NCBI RefSeq assembly: GCF_000718785.1
Contig: NZ_JOCA01000022.1
Span: 1 to 64,000 of the forward strand
Origin: Streptomyces sp. NRRL WC-3626
Lineage (GTDB): Bacteria > Actinomycetota > Actinomycetes > Streptomycetales > Streptomycetaceae
Reading direction: 5' to 3'
Length of the DNA stretch: 64,000 bases
Under the pieces are notes generated by a model. It ran no database searches, was not told the DNA's origin, and saw only the letters and a program-made list of their open reading frames with translations. The translations under genes were made by a program, and so were the position numbers. Positions 26,132 through 35,387 of this stretch are shown here, in pieces (within the stretch, counting starts at the first letter, position 1; the number at the start of each line of letters is the position of its first letter).

Positions 26132-27574
26132 TTACTCGCCCGCGGCCGCCTTCTTCTTGCGGAGGAAGAACATCGCCGCGCCGCCCGCGGCCAGCAGGGC
26201 CACCGCGATGCCCGCGATCACCGGGGTGGCGTTGGAGCTGCCGGTGTTGGCGAGGTCGCCCTCGCCGCCGGTGGCCTCGTCGGAGGAGCCGCCGGCCGGG
26301 CTCGGGGCCGAGGACGGGGTGTCACCGTCGGTGCCCGGCGTCTCCGTGCCCGGGGTGCCCTGGGTCTTGCAGTCCAGGACGCCCTCGAAGCGCTCCGAGA
26401 AGCCGTTCGGGCCCTTGACGGTGATGTCGTACTTGGCGTCCTCGTCGACCGGGACGGTCACGGTCTTGGACTCGCCGGCCCCGATCGTGTGCTCGGTGCC
26501 CGCGAGTTCGAAGGTGAACGGGGAGTCGCCCTGGTTGCTCGCCGTGACGTCGACGCCGTCCTTGGCGCAGTTCTTCTCGGCCGTGACCGACGGGATCGCG
26601 CCCTTGGTGGCCCAGTTCGCGGTCGCCTCGGCGGTGACCGTGGACTCGCTGGAGCCGGCCAGGATCTGCGTCTGGCTCTTGCTGGGGCTGGCGAACGCGC
26701 GGCCGACCGGGATCTCGGTGGTGGCCTGGACCGTCAGCGCGGCCGAACCGTCGGCCGTGCCCTCGGGCACGTCGAAGTACAGCTCGGTGCCGTCGCTGGC
26801 GGACGTGACGGCGTTGCCGCTCTTGTCGGTCACCTTGACGCCGGCACCGGCCGCGTCGGCGGAGGCGGCGACGGAGACCTGACCGGCGTCGGTGTGCACG
26901 GTCACCGGGCCGAGCTTGCCGCCGGCCTTGCCGGAGACCGCGTTGGGCTCCAGCGTGAGGGAGGTCTTCGGCTCCTTCAGGTTCTGCGCCTCGGCCTCGA
27001 GCCAGTCGGCGAGCTTCTCGGCCTGCGCGTCGCGGGCCTCGACCTTCGCGCCGTCCGAGAAGCGCCAGATGGCCACCTGGGTGCCGGCCGCCGCGGTCTT
27101 GGCGGTCAGGCCCTCGGCACCCGACTTCTGGCCCAGCGCGGCCAGGTCGCCGATCTGGGGGTACGAGTTCTCGAGGATCCAGAGGATCTTGCCGGCGTTC
27201 TCGTTGGCGCCGAGCGAGGTACCGGCCCAGGGGGTCTCCAGGTACTTCGCCTTGTTCTGGGTCGGGTTGTGGATGTCGATGCAGTACGTCTGCAGACGGC
27301 CGCTGCCCTCGACGTTCATCTCGAACAGTCCGGCGGCGATGTTCTGGGTCTTGCCGCCGCCGAGGTCGAGCCGGGCCGAGTCGTACGTCTTCAGCCCGTC
27401 GAGCGTGGCGACCGCACCTCCCTGGTGGTGCGTGTCCCCCTCGTCGGCGGCGGCGTTGCCCGCCCCGGCGAGAAGGCCCATGGTGAGCAGTCCGGCCGTG
27501 GCCGCCCCTGCGGCCATACGCCGCCCTGTGGTGCGCCGCCCGGTCGTGGCGGACGCGGAATGAAGAGCAAACAC
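26132..27574 (-). CDS. sortase-anchored cell-wall protein with TQXA/thioester domain
   Basis: A 480-residue surface protein. A signal peptide (about 1-45, ending AGNAAA) is followed by a thioester domain with the reactive Cys in LQTYCIDIHNPTQ and the partner Gln in the TQXA motif GTQVAIWRF. Ig-like repeats and a Pro/Thr/Ser linker follow. The C-terminal sorting signal is LANTG, a hydrophobic segment and RKKK. LAxTG is the motif used by class E sortases in Streptomyces. Intramolecular thioesters can form covalent bonds with host or surface amines. Start GTG 27574 follows GGAGGGG. Confidence 0.9.
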   Translation of the reverse strand: MFALHSASATTGRRTTGRRMAAGAATAGLLTMGLLAGAGNAAADEGDTHHQGGAVATLDGLKTYDSARLDLGGGKTQNIAAGLFEMNVEGSGRLQTYCIDIHNPTQNKAKYLETPWAGTSLGANENAGKILWILENSYPQIGDLAALGQKSGAEGLTAKTAAAGTQVAIWRFSDGAKVEARDAQAEKLADWLEAEAQNLKEPKTSLTLEPNAVSGKAGGKLGPVTVHTDAGQVSVAASADAAGAGVKVTDKSGNAVTSASDGTELYFDVPEGTADGSAALTVQATTEIPVGRAFASPSKSQTQILAGSSESTVTAEATANWATKGAIPSVTAEKNCAKDGVDVTASNQGDSPFTFELAGTEHTIGAGESKTVTVPVDEDAKYDITVKGPNGFSERFEGVLDCKTQGTPGTETPGTDGDTPSSAPSPAGGSSDEATGGEGDLANTGSSNATPVIAGIAVALLAAGGAAMFFLRKKKAAAGE

Positions 27575-28383
27575 AGATTTCCCCTCCGGCGGGACCCGCA
27601 ACGGGACACACGAGATGTGTTCACACGAGATGCGTGGTGAAAGAGTCACGCCAGTTGTCTCAAGTGCTGGACCAGCACACGGGGATCCTATGGATGGAAC
27701 GGTTCCGGATCTTCGTTCCGGACGCCGCACGGCCATTCCGAATCGGAAACGTTACTTCGCGCGACCGGAGTGTCCTCATCCATCCAATCTTCACAACCCG
27801 ACCAGCAAGTCCGCACACCTACTGACGAGTTGGGGTCGGCGGGCGACATACCCCGGAATGGGCCCTCGCCGCCGGCGCCGTGGTCCGCTGCCGCGGCCGG
27901 CGGCGGCCCGTCGCCGGTGGATCTCCGCGCTCCCGTCCGCGTTCACGGTTTCGGTCAACCTCGGGCGGGCGTCCGCCGCCGGCCCGCCCGCCCGGCCTCG
28001 GCCGTACGCCCGCCATGGCCTCGATCGGCCGGGCCGGCGTCCCACTGACCCCCCTTGTTTCCGGCAGTTGTCCGGCGTTCTGGAAAGTAGACACAAATTC
28101 CACACACCCTCTCTTCATACCGGCCCCGATGGTCTAGATTGACCTTGCTTCAGCCGTTCGGACACAAGGTGACCAGTGATGACCCTGGGTGCGGGGAGCA
28201 TCCGTTATTTCTGGTGCCACCGGGGTGGGCCGTCCGACCGGTGCTGAAAGGGCCGACAAGGCTTGTGCGGGAGGCGGGGGCCTCTCGCGGGGGAGAACAG
28301 AGCGGCGCGGGGGGCGGGGGCCTCCCGGGTGGAGAAACGGTGTCAGGGGAACACGTCGAACCACTGGGAACCTGGGGGGTTCT
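27575..28383. other. 809-bp divergent intergenic region before the exopolysaccharide locus
   Basis: No protein-coding gene with a domain or ribosome-binding site is visible on either strand. ACACGAGATG is repeated at 27608 and 27623, a 15-bp period, just upstream of the anchored-protein gene. An AT-richer stretch at about 28080-28150 is a likely promoter zone for the large operon, which would leave a G-rich leader of 200 bases or more. Confidence 0.5.
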
Positions 28384-29862
28384 GTGCGGCAAGGGGGATT
28401 ACTCAGCCCGTTTCCGTCGGAGCGGGGGCGTCTGGCGGGCAGTTCGGTCCGTCAGCCGGCGGCCGACTGGGAACATCGGTACCGCCGGACCGTGATCACC
28501 GGCGACGCCGTCACCACGGCCGTCGTGGTGGCGTCGATCGGCAACTTCTTCGGGGCGCGGGACGCGGCCAACTGGCATGAGAAATGGGGGATTCTGGCCT
28601 TCGGCACCTGGCTGCTGGTGCTGGGGGCGCTGGCGGTGGGCAGGGCCTGGTCCCCTGCCGTACTCGGCCAGGGAGCCGAGGAGTTCCGCCGGCTCGGGCG
28701 CGCGCTGTTCGCGGCGACCGTCGTCCTGGCACTCGGGGGGATAGCGCTCACCTCGCGCAACATCAAACTCTGGATCTTCGTCGCGGTCCCCGCGATCGCG
28801 ATCGTCGCGATGACGGCCCGGTATCTGCTGCGCCTGTGGCTGCACCGGCAGCGCAAGGAGGGCCGGTGCCTGAGGCCGGTCCTCGCCGCGGGCAGCCCGG
28901 ACACCGTGCACGATCTGATCGCCCGCACCCGTAAGTTCCCGCACCTCGGCTGGCGGGTGGACGGGGTGTGCACCCCGGACGGTCTGGCGCCCGACGGCAA
29001 TCACGTGGACGGGGTGCCGGTCATCGGCCAACTCGCCGACGTGGCGGGCCGCGTGCGCCGGGACGGGTACCGGGTCGTCGCGGTCACCCCGGACCCGCAC
29101 TGGTCACCGCACCGGCTGCGGCGGCTGGCCTGGAACCTCGAGGGCAGCGACGCGGAGATGGTCGTCGCCCCCGTGCTGATGGAGGTGGCCGGACCCCGGC
29201 TGCACATCGACGCGGTGCTGGGGATCCCGCTGCTGCGGGTCAGCATGCCGGTCTTCACCGGGGGCCGCCGGGTCGTCAAAGGGGTCGTCGACCGGCTGGG
29301 CGCGGCGGTGCTGCTGCTGCTGTTCTCGCCGCTGATGCTGTGCGTCGGGCTGCTCGTGACGGCCACCAGCCGGGGCGGGCCCTTCTACAGCCAGCGCCGA
29401 GTCGGCAAGGACGGCCGCGAGTTCACCATCCTCAAGTTCCGCACCATGGTCGCCGGCGCCGACCGGGCCCGTGCCGGACTGGCCCAGCTCAACGAGGGCG
29501 CCGGCCTGTTGTTCAAACTCCGCCGGGATCCGCGGGTGACACGGGTCGGGGCGGTGCTGCGCCGGTACTCGATCGACGAACTCCCGCAGCTGTTCAACGT
29601 ACTCACCGGATCGATGTCGCTCGTCGGCCCGCGGCCTCCGCTGCCGGAGGAGTCGGCGGCGTACGGCCCCGACATCCGGCGGCGGTTGCTGGTCAAGCCG
29701 GGCCTCACCGGCCTGTGGCAGATCAGCGGGCGCAGCGATCTGTCGTGGGAGGAGGCGGTACGGCTGGACCTGCGGTACGTGGAGGACTGGTCGCTCGCCC
29801 TGGACACGGTGATCTTGTGGAAGACGCTGCGTGCGGTGCTCTACGGGCAGGGGGCCTACTGA
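28384..29862 (+). CDS. polyprenyl glycosylphosphotransferase (undecaprenyl-phosphate sugar transferase), first exopolysaccharide gene
   Basis: A 492-residue initiating enzyme that moves a sugar-phosphate from a nucleotide sugar to undecaprenyl phosphate. The N-terminal part has about four membrane helices and a central Rossmann-like region. The C-terminal catalytic domain (about 300-490) begins with a hydrophobic helix and shows GGPFYSQRRVGKDGREFTILKFRTM, RRYSIDELPQLFNV, SLVGPRPPLPEE and KPGLTGLWQISGRSDLSW, all family signatures. GTG 28384 is chosen for the TGGGGGG just upstream; longer frames lack support. It opens a locus of about 27 kb with mostly overlapping genes. Confidence 0.85.
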   Translation: MRQGGLLSPFPSERGRLAGSSVRQPAADWEHRYRRTVITGDAVTTAVVVASIGNFFGARDAANWHEKWGILAFGTWLLVLGALAVGRAWSPAVLGQGAEEFRRLGRALFAATVVLALGGIALTSRNIKLWIFVAVPAIAIVAMTARYLLRLWLHRQRKEGRCLRPVLAAGSPDTVHDLIARTRKFPHLGWRVDGVCTPDGLAPDGNHVDGVPVIGQLADVAGRVRRDGYRVVAVTPDPHWSPHRLRRLAWNLEGSDAEMVVAPVLMEVAGPRLHIDAVLGIPLLRVSMPVFTGGRRVVKGVVDRLGAAVLLLLFSPLMLCVGLLVTATSRGGPFYSQRRVGKDGREFTILKFRTMVAGADRARAGLAQLNEGAGLLFKLRRDPRVTRVGAVLRRYSIDELPQLFNVLTGSMSLVGPRPPLPEESAAYGPDIRRRLLVKPGLTGLWQISGRSDLSWEEAVRLDLRYVEDWSLALDTVILWKTLRAVLYGQGAY

Positions 29863-29917
29863 TGGACGGCGCGCGGACCGCAGGCCGAAGGGGCCTGCCC
29901 TGGGGGAGGAACGGGTC

Positions 29918-31234
29918 ATGAGAGTCAGCGTGTTCGGGCTCGGCTACGTGGGCTGCGTGTCGGCCGCGTGCCTGGCCAGCATGGGGCACGAGGTCGTCGG
30001 GGTGGACGTCAACCAGGTGAAGGTCGACCTGGTCAACGACGGCAAGGCCCCGGTGGTCGAGGAGCGGATCGGTGAGCTCATCGCCGACGTCGTACGGAGC
30101 GGGGCGTTACGCGCCACCGACGACGTACGCGAGGCGATCATGGCCAGCGAGGTGTCGCTGATCTGCGTGGGCACGCCGTCGGAGCCCAACGGCAGCCTGT
30201 GCACGACGTATCTGGAACGGGTCACCGAGCAGATCGGTGCCGCGCTGGCCGAGCGGGGCGGACGGCACACGGTGGTGTTCCGCAGCACCATGCTCCCGGG
30301 CACCTGTCTGAACCTGCTGCTGCCGATCCTGGAGAAGTACGTCGGCGGTACGGCCGGGGTGGACGTCGGGGTGGCGGTCAACCCGGAGTTCCTGCGCGAG
30401 GGCACCAGCGTGCGGGACTTCTTCGACCCGCCCAAGACCGTCATCGGCGAACTCGACCCGTCGAGCGGCGATGTGGTGGCGCGGCTGTACGAGGGTCTGC
30501 CCGGCGAGGTGTTCCGGGTGCCGGTGCCGACGGCCGAGGCGATCAAGTACGCGGACAACGCCTTCCACGGCCTCAAGATCGGTTTCGCGAACGAGCTGGG
30601 CGCGGTGTGCCAGGCGCTCGGTGTGGACTCGCACCAGGTGATGGACGTGTTCCTGGCCGACCGCAAGCTGAACATCAGCCCCGCCTATCTGCGGCCCGGT
30701 TTCGCCTTCGGCGGCTCCTGCCTGCCCAAGGACCTGCGCAGCCTGGTGCACGCGGCGCAGCGGGCCGATGTGTCGGTGCCCATCCTCTCCCACGTACTGC
30801 CGTCCAACTCCGCGCATCTGGAGCGCGCGGTGGAGCTGGTCGAACGCACCGGGAAGCGCCGGGTGGGCCTGTTCGGGCTGTCCTTCAAGCCCGGCACCGA
30901 CGACCTGCGGGAGAGCCCGCTCGTCGAGCTGGCGGAGCGGCTCTTCGGCAAGGGGTACGACCTGCGGATCTTCGACGCCCATGTGAGCCTCTCCCGGCTG
31001 CTGGGCGCCAACCGCGAGTACATCGAGACCCGGCTGCCGCATCTCGCGCAGCTCCTCGCCGACTCCGTGGACGAGGTGCTGGAGCACTCCGAGGTGTGCC
31101 TGGTCGGGACCAGGGACCCGGCCGTGCTGTCGGCGCTGCCCCATGGCGGCGGCCCGGTGATCGTCGATCTCGTCCACCTCCCCGACGCCGAGACGCGCCG
31201 GGCCGAACCGGGGTACATGGGCCTTGCCTGGTGA
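29918..31234 (+). CDS. nucleotide-sugar dehydrogenase, GDP-mannose 6-dehydrogenase-like
   Basis: A 438-residue NAD-dependent four-electron dehydrogenase that makes a nucleotide-linked uronic acid. It has VFGLGYVG (NAD site), NPEFLREGTSVRDFFDPPKTVIGE and the catalytic Cys in FAFGGSCLPKDLRSL. The GGSCLPKD form with the preceding FAF resembles AlgD-type GDP-mannose dehydrogenases more than UDP-glucose dehydrogenases (usually GGSCFPKD), but substrate choice cannot be fixed by eye. GGGGGAGG precedes ATG 29918. It is presumably the source of an acidic sugar in the polymer. Confidence 0.88.
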   Translation: MRVSVFGLGYVGCVSAACLASMGHEVVGVDVNQVKVDLVNDGKAPVVEERIGELIADVVRSGALRATDDVREAIMASEVSLICVGTPSEPNGSLCTTYLERVTEQIGAALAERGGRHTVVFRSTMLPGTCLNLLLPILEKYVGGTAGVDVGVAVNPEFLREGTSVRDFFDPPKTVIGELDPSSGDVVARLYEGLPGEVFRVPVPTAEAIKYADNAFHGLKIGFANELGAVCQALGVDSHQVMDVFLADRKLNISPAYLRPGFAFGGSCLPKDLRSLVHAAQRADVSVPILSHVLPSNSAHLERAVELVERTGKRRVGLFGLSFKPGTDDLRESPLVELAERLFGKGYDLRIFDAHVSLSRLLGANREYIETRLPHLAQLLADSVDEVLEHSEVCLVGTRDPAVLSALPHGGGPVIVDLVHLPDAETRRAEPGYMGLAW

Positions 31235-32504
31235 CACGTCGTTCAACGACACGAACAGCGGTGGTGGCCGCGGCCGTCGCGCGCTGATCCTGGTGGAGAA
31301 CCTGTCGGTGCCGTTCGACCGGCGGGTGTGGCAGGAGTGCGCCACTCTGCGCGACGCCGGCTGGGAGGTGCACGTCATCTGCCCCCGGGGAACCAAGCGG
31401 GACACGGAGCCGGAGGCGGTGATCGACGGGATACGCATCCACCGCTACCCGTTGCGCGCCGCCACCGGAGGGCCCGCCGGGTATCCCCGGGAGTACGGAT
31501 CGGCGCTGTGGCACACCGTCCGGCTGGCCCGGAAGGTCGGCCCGGTCGACGTGGTCCACGCCTGCAACCCGCCCGACCTGCTGTTCCTGCCCGCCCGGTG
31601 GCTGAAGCGGCGCGGGGCGCGGTTCGTCTTCGACCAGCACGACCTGGTGCCGGAGCTGTACCTGTCCCGGTTCGACCGCGGCAAGGACCTGCTCTACCGG
31701 GCCGTGTGCGCGCTGGAGCGGGCGACCTACCGGGCCGCCGACGTCGTACTCGCCACGAACGAGAGCTACAAGGACGTCGCGGTGCGCCGGGGCGGGCGGC
31801 GGCCCGAGGACGTGTTCGTGGTGCGCAGCGCGCCCGACACCGAGCGGTTCCACCCGGTGCCGCCCGAGCCGGAGTTGAAGGGCGGCAAGCCCCATCTGTT
31901 GTGCTATCTGGGCGTGATGGGGCCGCAGGACGGGGTCGACTACGCCCTGCGGGCGCTGGCGAAGCTGCGCGACGAGATGGGGCGGACCGACTGGCACGCC
32001 GTGTTCGTCGGCGGCGGCGACACCTTCGACGCGATGGTGGAGCTGTCCCGGCGGCTCGGGCTCGACGGGCAGGTGCGGTTCACCGGGCGCGTACCGGACG
32101 CCGACCTGGTGCGCTATCTGTCCACCGCGGACGTGTGCCTCTCCCCCGACCCGCGCAATCCGCTCAACGACGTGTCCACCATGAACAAGGTCCTGGAGTA
32201 CATGGTGATGGGCCGGCCGATCGTGTCGTTCGAGCTGAAGGAGGCGCGGGTCTCCGCCGGTGACGCCGCCCTCTACGCGCCCGCGAACGACGAGAGCGCG
32301 TTCGCGAAGCTCATCGCACGGCTGCTGGACGACCCGGACCAGCGGGCGCGGATGGGCGAGATCGGCCGGGAGCGGATCAACGGGGCGCTCGCCTGGCGGA
32401 ATTCGCAGGCGGCGCTGCTCGCCGCGTACGACGCCGCCTGCCGTGACCGGGCCCCGGTGGCGGCGGACGGCCCGAACAGGGCAGGGAAGAGGCTGCGCCG
32501 TTGA
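31224..32504 (+). CDS. glycosyltransferase family 4 protein
   Basis: A 426-residue GT-B glycosyltransferase. An N-terminal GT4-like domain (LILVENLSVPFDRRVWQECA, DVVHACNPPDLLFLPARW, FDQHDLVPELY) is followed by a C-terminal domain (LLCYLGVMGPQDGVDYAL, VRFTGRVPDADLVRYLSTAD and a donor-binding region near MNKVLEYMVMGRPIVSFEL). It probably starts at TTG 31224 and overlaps the dehydrogenase stop by 11 bp. It would add a sugar to the lipid-linked repeat unit; donor and linkage are unknown. Confidence 0.85.
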   Translation: MPGDTSFNDTNSGGGRGRRALILVENLSVPFDRRVWQECATLRDAGWEVHVICPRGTKRDTEPEAVIDGIRIHRYPLRAATGGPAGYPREYGSALWHTVRLARKVGPVDVVHACNPPDLLFLPARWLKRRGARFVFDQHDLVPELYLSRFDRGKDLLYRAVCALERATYRAADVVLATNESYKDVAVRRGGRRPEDVFVVRSAPDTERFHPVPPEPELKGGKPHLLCYLGVMGPQDGVDYALRALAKLRDEMGRTDWHAVFVGGGDTFDAMVELSRRLGLDGQVRFTGRVPDADLVRYLSTADVCLSPDPRNPLNDVSTMNKVLEYMVMGRPIVSFELKEARVSAGDAALYAPANDESAFAKLIARLLDDPDQRARMGEIGRERINGALAWRNSQAALLAAYDAACRDRAPVAADGPNRAGKRLRR

Positions 32505-33874
32505 GCGAGGACACCATACGTCTGGTCACGATCGGCAGGATCGTCCGCCGGCGCCGGCGGCTTCTCGTCGTCCTCACCGTGGTGGGGGCGCTCGTCGGCT
32601 ACGGCGTCTCCGCTCTGTTCCCGCCGCGCTACACCACGTCGGCCTCGGTGCTGCTGCCGGGCGCGTGGGAGGAACGTGAGCTGCTGACCCGGACGCAGAT
32701 CGCGACCAGTTCGGTGGTGGTCGACCGCGCGGCCGCCGCACTCGGCTGGGCCGGTGTGGACGGCGAGGAACTGAAGGACCGGGTGAGCGCCAAGGCCGCC
32801 GACGGCAACATCATCGAGGTCTCGGGCACGGCGGAGACACCGGGGCGGGCGCAGCAGCTCGCCGATCAGGTGGTCCAGGAGTTCGTCGCGTTCAGCGCGC
32901 GGCTCGCGGACGACACCACCGCCCCGGAGGCGTCGGCGCGGCCGGAGGAGCTGCGGCAGCTGGTGACACGGACCAGCCGCCGTATCACCGAACTGGCGGA
33001 CGCGGCCGATCCCGGGAGCACCGTGGAGAGCGTGCAGACCCGTACCGAGCTCGCGGAGCTGCGTACCGCCCTGCAGGAGGCCGTCACCGCGCTGAACGAG
33101 TCCGGTCCGGCCGGCACCAAGGCGAACATGGTGGTCATGGGTCCGGCCGCCCGGCCGTCCGGTGAGGCGCCGCCCACGCGGGTCCAGCTGGTCGTCGGCG
33201 GGGCGCTGCTGTTCCTGCTGGTCTCGGTCATCGGCCATCTCACCGCCGCGCGGATGAGCCGCCGGCTGCGGGGCGAGCCGGAGATCGCCTCGGCGCTGGG
33301 CTCGGCGCTGCTGGGCTCCGTCGATGTGCCGGCGGACGGGCACGCGCTCGGGCCGCGGGATCGTGGCCGGTGGGCCGGGGTCCGCCGGCTGCTGGGTGCC
33401 GACGTCCGCTGGGACCTGCCCGCTCCGCCGGTCTCCGCCGACGAGGCCGGCCGGCGGCTGCGTACCCGGCGGGTGCTCGCCCGTCTCCGGGGCCGGCTGC
33501 CCGCTCCCCGGCGGCTGCTCGTCGTCGTCCCGGACGGCGACGGCATCGCCCGTCTGGCCGCAGGACAGCTCGCCGCCGAGGCCGGCGGCGATCCGCTGCT
33601 GCGGGTGGTGGAGGTGCCGGTGTCCCGGCCGATGGTGCCGGACTCCGGCGAGGAGTCCGGTGCCCTCGTCGTGATCGGCGCCGGCCACTGGACCGCCGGG
33701 GAACTCGCCGGCATCGCGGAGGCGTGCGCCGACGCGGGCCACGAGGTCGTCGGGGTCGTCCTCGCCGCCCCGGTCCGGGACCGGGCGCGTACGGCGCGGT
33801 CCGCCGGCCGTCCCCGGGACGCCGCCGCCCCCGCGCTGGCGGGGAGTCACGACGCGCCGGGAGGTACAGGGTGA
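32501..33874 (+). CDS. Wzz-like polysaccharide co-polymerase with degenerate kinase-like tail
   Basis: A 457-residue chain-length-determinant protein: a first membrane helix (about 20-40, after RIVRRRRR), an extracytoplasmic helical region and a second helix (about 226-248, VGGALLFLLVSVIGHL). The cytoplasmic tail (about 335-435) has the strand/helix order of a BY-kinase (RRLLVVVPDGDGIARLAAGQ, then LVVIGAGHWTAGELAG, then EVVGVVLA) but no Walker A lysine. It would control polymer length without kinase activity. TTG 32501 overlaps the previous stop (TTGA). Confidence 0.75.
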   Translation: MSEDTIRLVTIGRIVRRRRRLLVVLTVVGALVGYGVSALFPPRYTTSASVLLPGAWEERELLTRTQIATSSVVVDRAAAALGWAGVDGEELKDRVSAKAADGNIIEVSGTAETPGRAQQLADQVVQEFVAFSARLADDTTAPEASARPEELRQLVTRTSRRITELADAADPGSTVESVQTRTELAELRTALQEAVTALNESGPAGTKANMVVMGPAARPSGEAPPTRVQLVVGGALLFLLVSVIGHLTAARMSRRLRGEPEIASALGSALLGSVDVPADGHALGPRDRGRWAGVRRLLGADVRWDLPAPPVSADEAGRRLRTRRVLARLRGRLPAPRRLLVVVPDGDGIARLAAGQLAAEAGGDPLLRVVEVPVSRPMVPDSGEESGALVVIGAGHWTAGELAGIAEACADAGHEVVGVVLAAPVRDRARTARSAGRPRDAAAPALAGSHDAPGGTG

Positions 33875-35385
33875 CGACACGTACGAGTACGGAGTCACCG
33901 GCCGCCGCTCCGCTGCTGGATCTGCATGTGCTGGTGGTGGCGGTGCGCAGACGGCGCCGTCTGTGGTGCTCCGCGGCGCTGCTCGGGCTGCTCGCCGGCG
34001 GTGCGGTGGCGGTGCTGCTGCCGAAGCCGCCGACCGCGGTGACGAAGGTGCTGGTCGCGCACCAGCAGGACCAGCCGAACGATCCCGGCACGCTGATCCG
34101 TACCGACGCGGCGCTGCTGCACACCACGCGGATCGCCGATCAGGCGCTGCGGTCCCTGAAGTCCCCGGAGAAGCCCGAGGACTTCATGGAGCACTACGAG
34201 GGGGCCGGGCTGACCAACAACCTGCTGGAGATCACCGCGACGGGCGACAGCGACGCCCAGGCGTTGGCCCGTGCCGAGGCGGTGGCCAAGGCGTTCGTCG
34301 CGGACCATGTGCGGCGGATCCGGGAGGCCGCGGACGCCGAGGCCAAGACCCTGCTGGCCCAGCGGGACCGGCTGCGGGACGAACTCGCGGAGGTCAACGA
34401 GGAGATCGGGGACGGAGAGCCGAGCAGCGATCCGAAGGCGGCGGCGGACCTGGAGTCGCTCTTCGCCCGCCGGGCGGAACTCACCTCGCAGATCACCGCC
34501 TTCGGGGACCGGGCCGGGGAGGCGCGCATCGGTACGCCGCAACTCGTGGCCGGCACGCAGATCGTGGACGCCCCGCATGTCGTACGGCAGTCGCTGCCCA
34601 GGACGCTGGCCACCGACGCCGCGATCGGGCTCGTCCTCGGGCTCGTCCTCGGGCTGGCGGTGGCGGCGGTCGGCGCGGTGGTGGCGGACCGCCCGGTGCT
34701 GCGCCGGGACATCGCGGCGCACCTCGGCGCCTCGGTCCTAGCCGAGCTGCCCCGCCGGCCGGGCGGGCCGTTGCGGCGCCGACGGTTTCGGGGGGCCCGG
34801 TCGCGGCTCGCCCTGTCGCTGGCCCGTACCGTGCGCGGCTCCGCCGAGCCGGTGTCGCTGCTGGAGCTGGGGTGTGCGCGCGGCGCGAGCCGGATCGCCC
34901 TGGATGTCGCCAGGGAGGTGAAGGCGCACGAACCCGTGGTCCTCGTCGACGGGCTGCCCCGCCCGCACCTGACCCGGCGCCGTCCGAAGCCGGGGGACCC
35001 CGAGGTGGCCGGCGCCGCGGACGAGGCGGGGCCGGAGATCCGCATCGGCGTCGGCTCGGTGGCGCCCGGCACGGCGTGGACCGACCTCCCGTTCCTCGGC
35101 ACCCGGACCGTGCTCGTCGTACGGGCCGGGCACGCGGGCACGGCGTGGCTGCACACCGTGGCCCGGCAGCTCGCGGACCAGCGCATAACGGTGATCGGCG
35201 TGGTGCTGATCGACCCCGATCCGCGGGACCGGACCGACGGCACGCTGTGGGACGGGCCGCGCACCGCGCGGCGCGACCGCGGCACTCCGCCGCCGGTCCG
35301 GCAGATGGGGCCGGAACGGCCGCGGGCGGAACGGCTGCCGACACCGGCCGGCCGGGTCCCGGACAGTGAGCAGGAGGCACGGTAG
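33871..35385 (+). CDS. second Wzz-like co-polymerase with degenerate BY-kinase-like domain
   Basis: A 504-residue partner of the previous protein. Membrane helices lie at about 31-50 and 248-272, flanking a coiled-coil-rich loop (AKTLLAQRDRLRDELAEVNE). The C-terminal domain (about 325-450) resembles a tyrosine autokinase: LLELGCARGASRIALDVA stands where a P-loop should be but lacks the GK[ST], VVLVDGL takes the place of Walker B, and RTVLVVRAGHAGTAWL follows. No tyrosine-rich C-terminal tail is seen. Start GTG 33871 overlaps by 4 bp. Confidence 0.75.
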   Translation: MTTRTSTESPAAAPLLDLHVLVVAVRRRRRLWCSAALLGLLAGGAVAVLLPKPPTAVTKVLVAHQQDQPNDPGTLIRTDAALLHTTRIADQALRSLKSPEKPEDFMEHYEGAGLTNNLLEITATGDSDAQALARAEAVAKAFVADHVRRIREAADAEAKTLLAQRDRLRDELAEVNEEIGDGEPSSDPKAAADLESLFARRAELTSQITAFGDRAGEARIGTPQLVAGTQIVDAPHVVRQSLPRTLATDAAIGLVLGLVLGLAVAAVGAVVADRPVLRRDIAAHLGASVLAELPRRPGGPLRRRRFRGARSRLALSLARTVRGSAEPVSLLELGCARGASRIALDVAREVKAHEPVVLVDGLPRPHLTRRRPKPGDPEVAGAADEAGPEIRIGVGSVAPGTAWTDLPFLGTRTVLVVRAGHAGTAWLHTVARQLADQRITVIGVVLIDPDPRDRTDGTLWDGPRTARRDRGTPPPVRQMGPERPRAERLPTPAGRVPDSEQEAR

Positions 35386-35387
35386 AC

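Noticed and set aside
27634..28118. Several short frames in the 0.8-kb intergenic region
   Set aside because: They lack ribosome-binding sites and domains and overlap one another in different frames.
28140..28383. A c-di-AMP (ydaO-type) riboswitch in the exopolysaccharide leader
   Set aside because: The conserved ydaO core sequences could not be found, only G-rich repeats.
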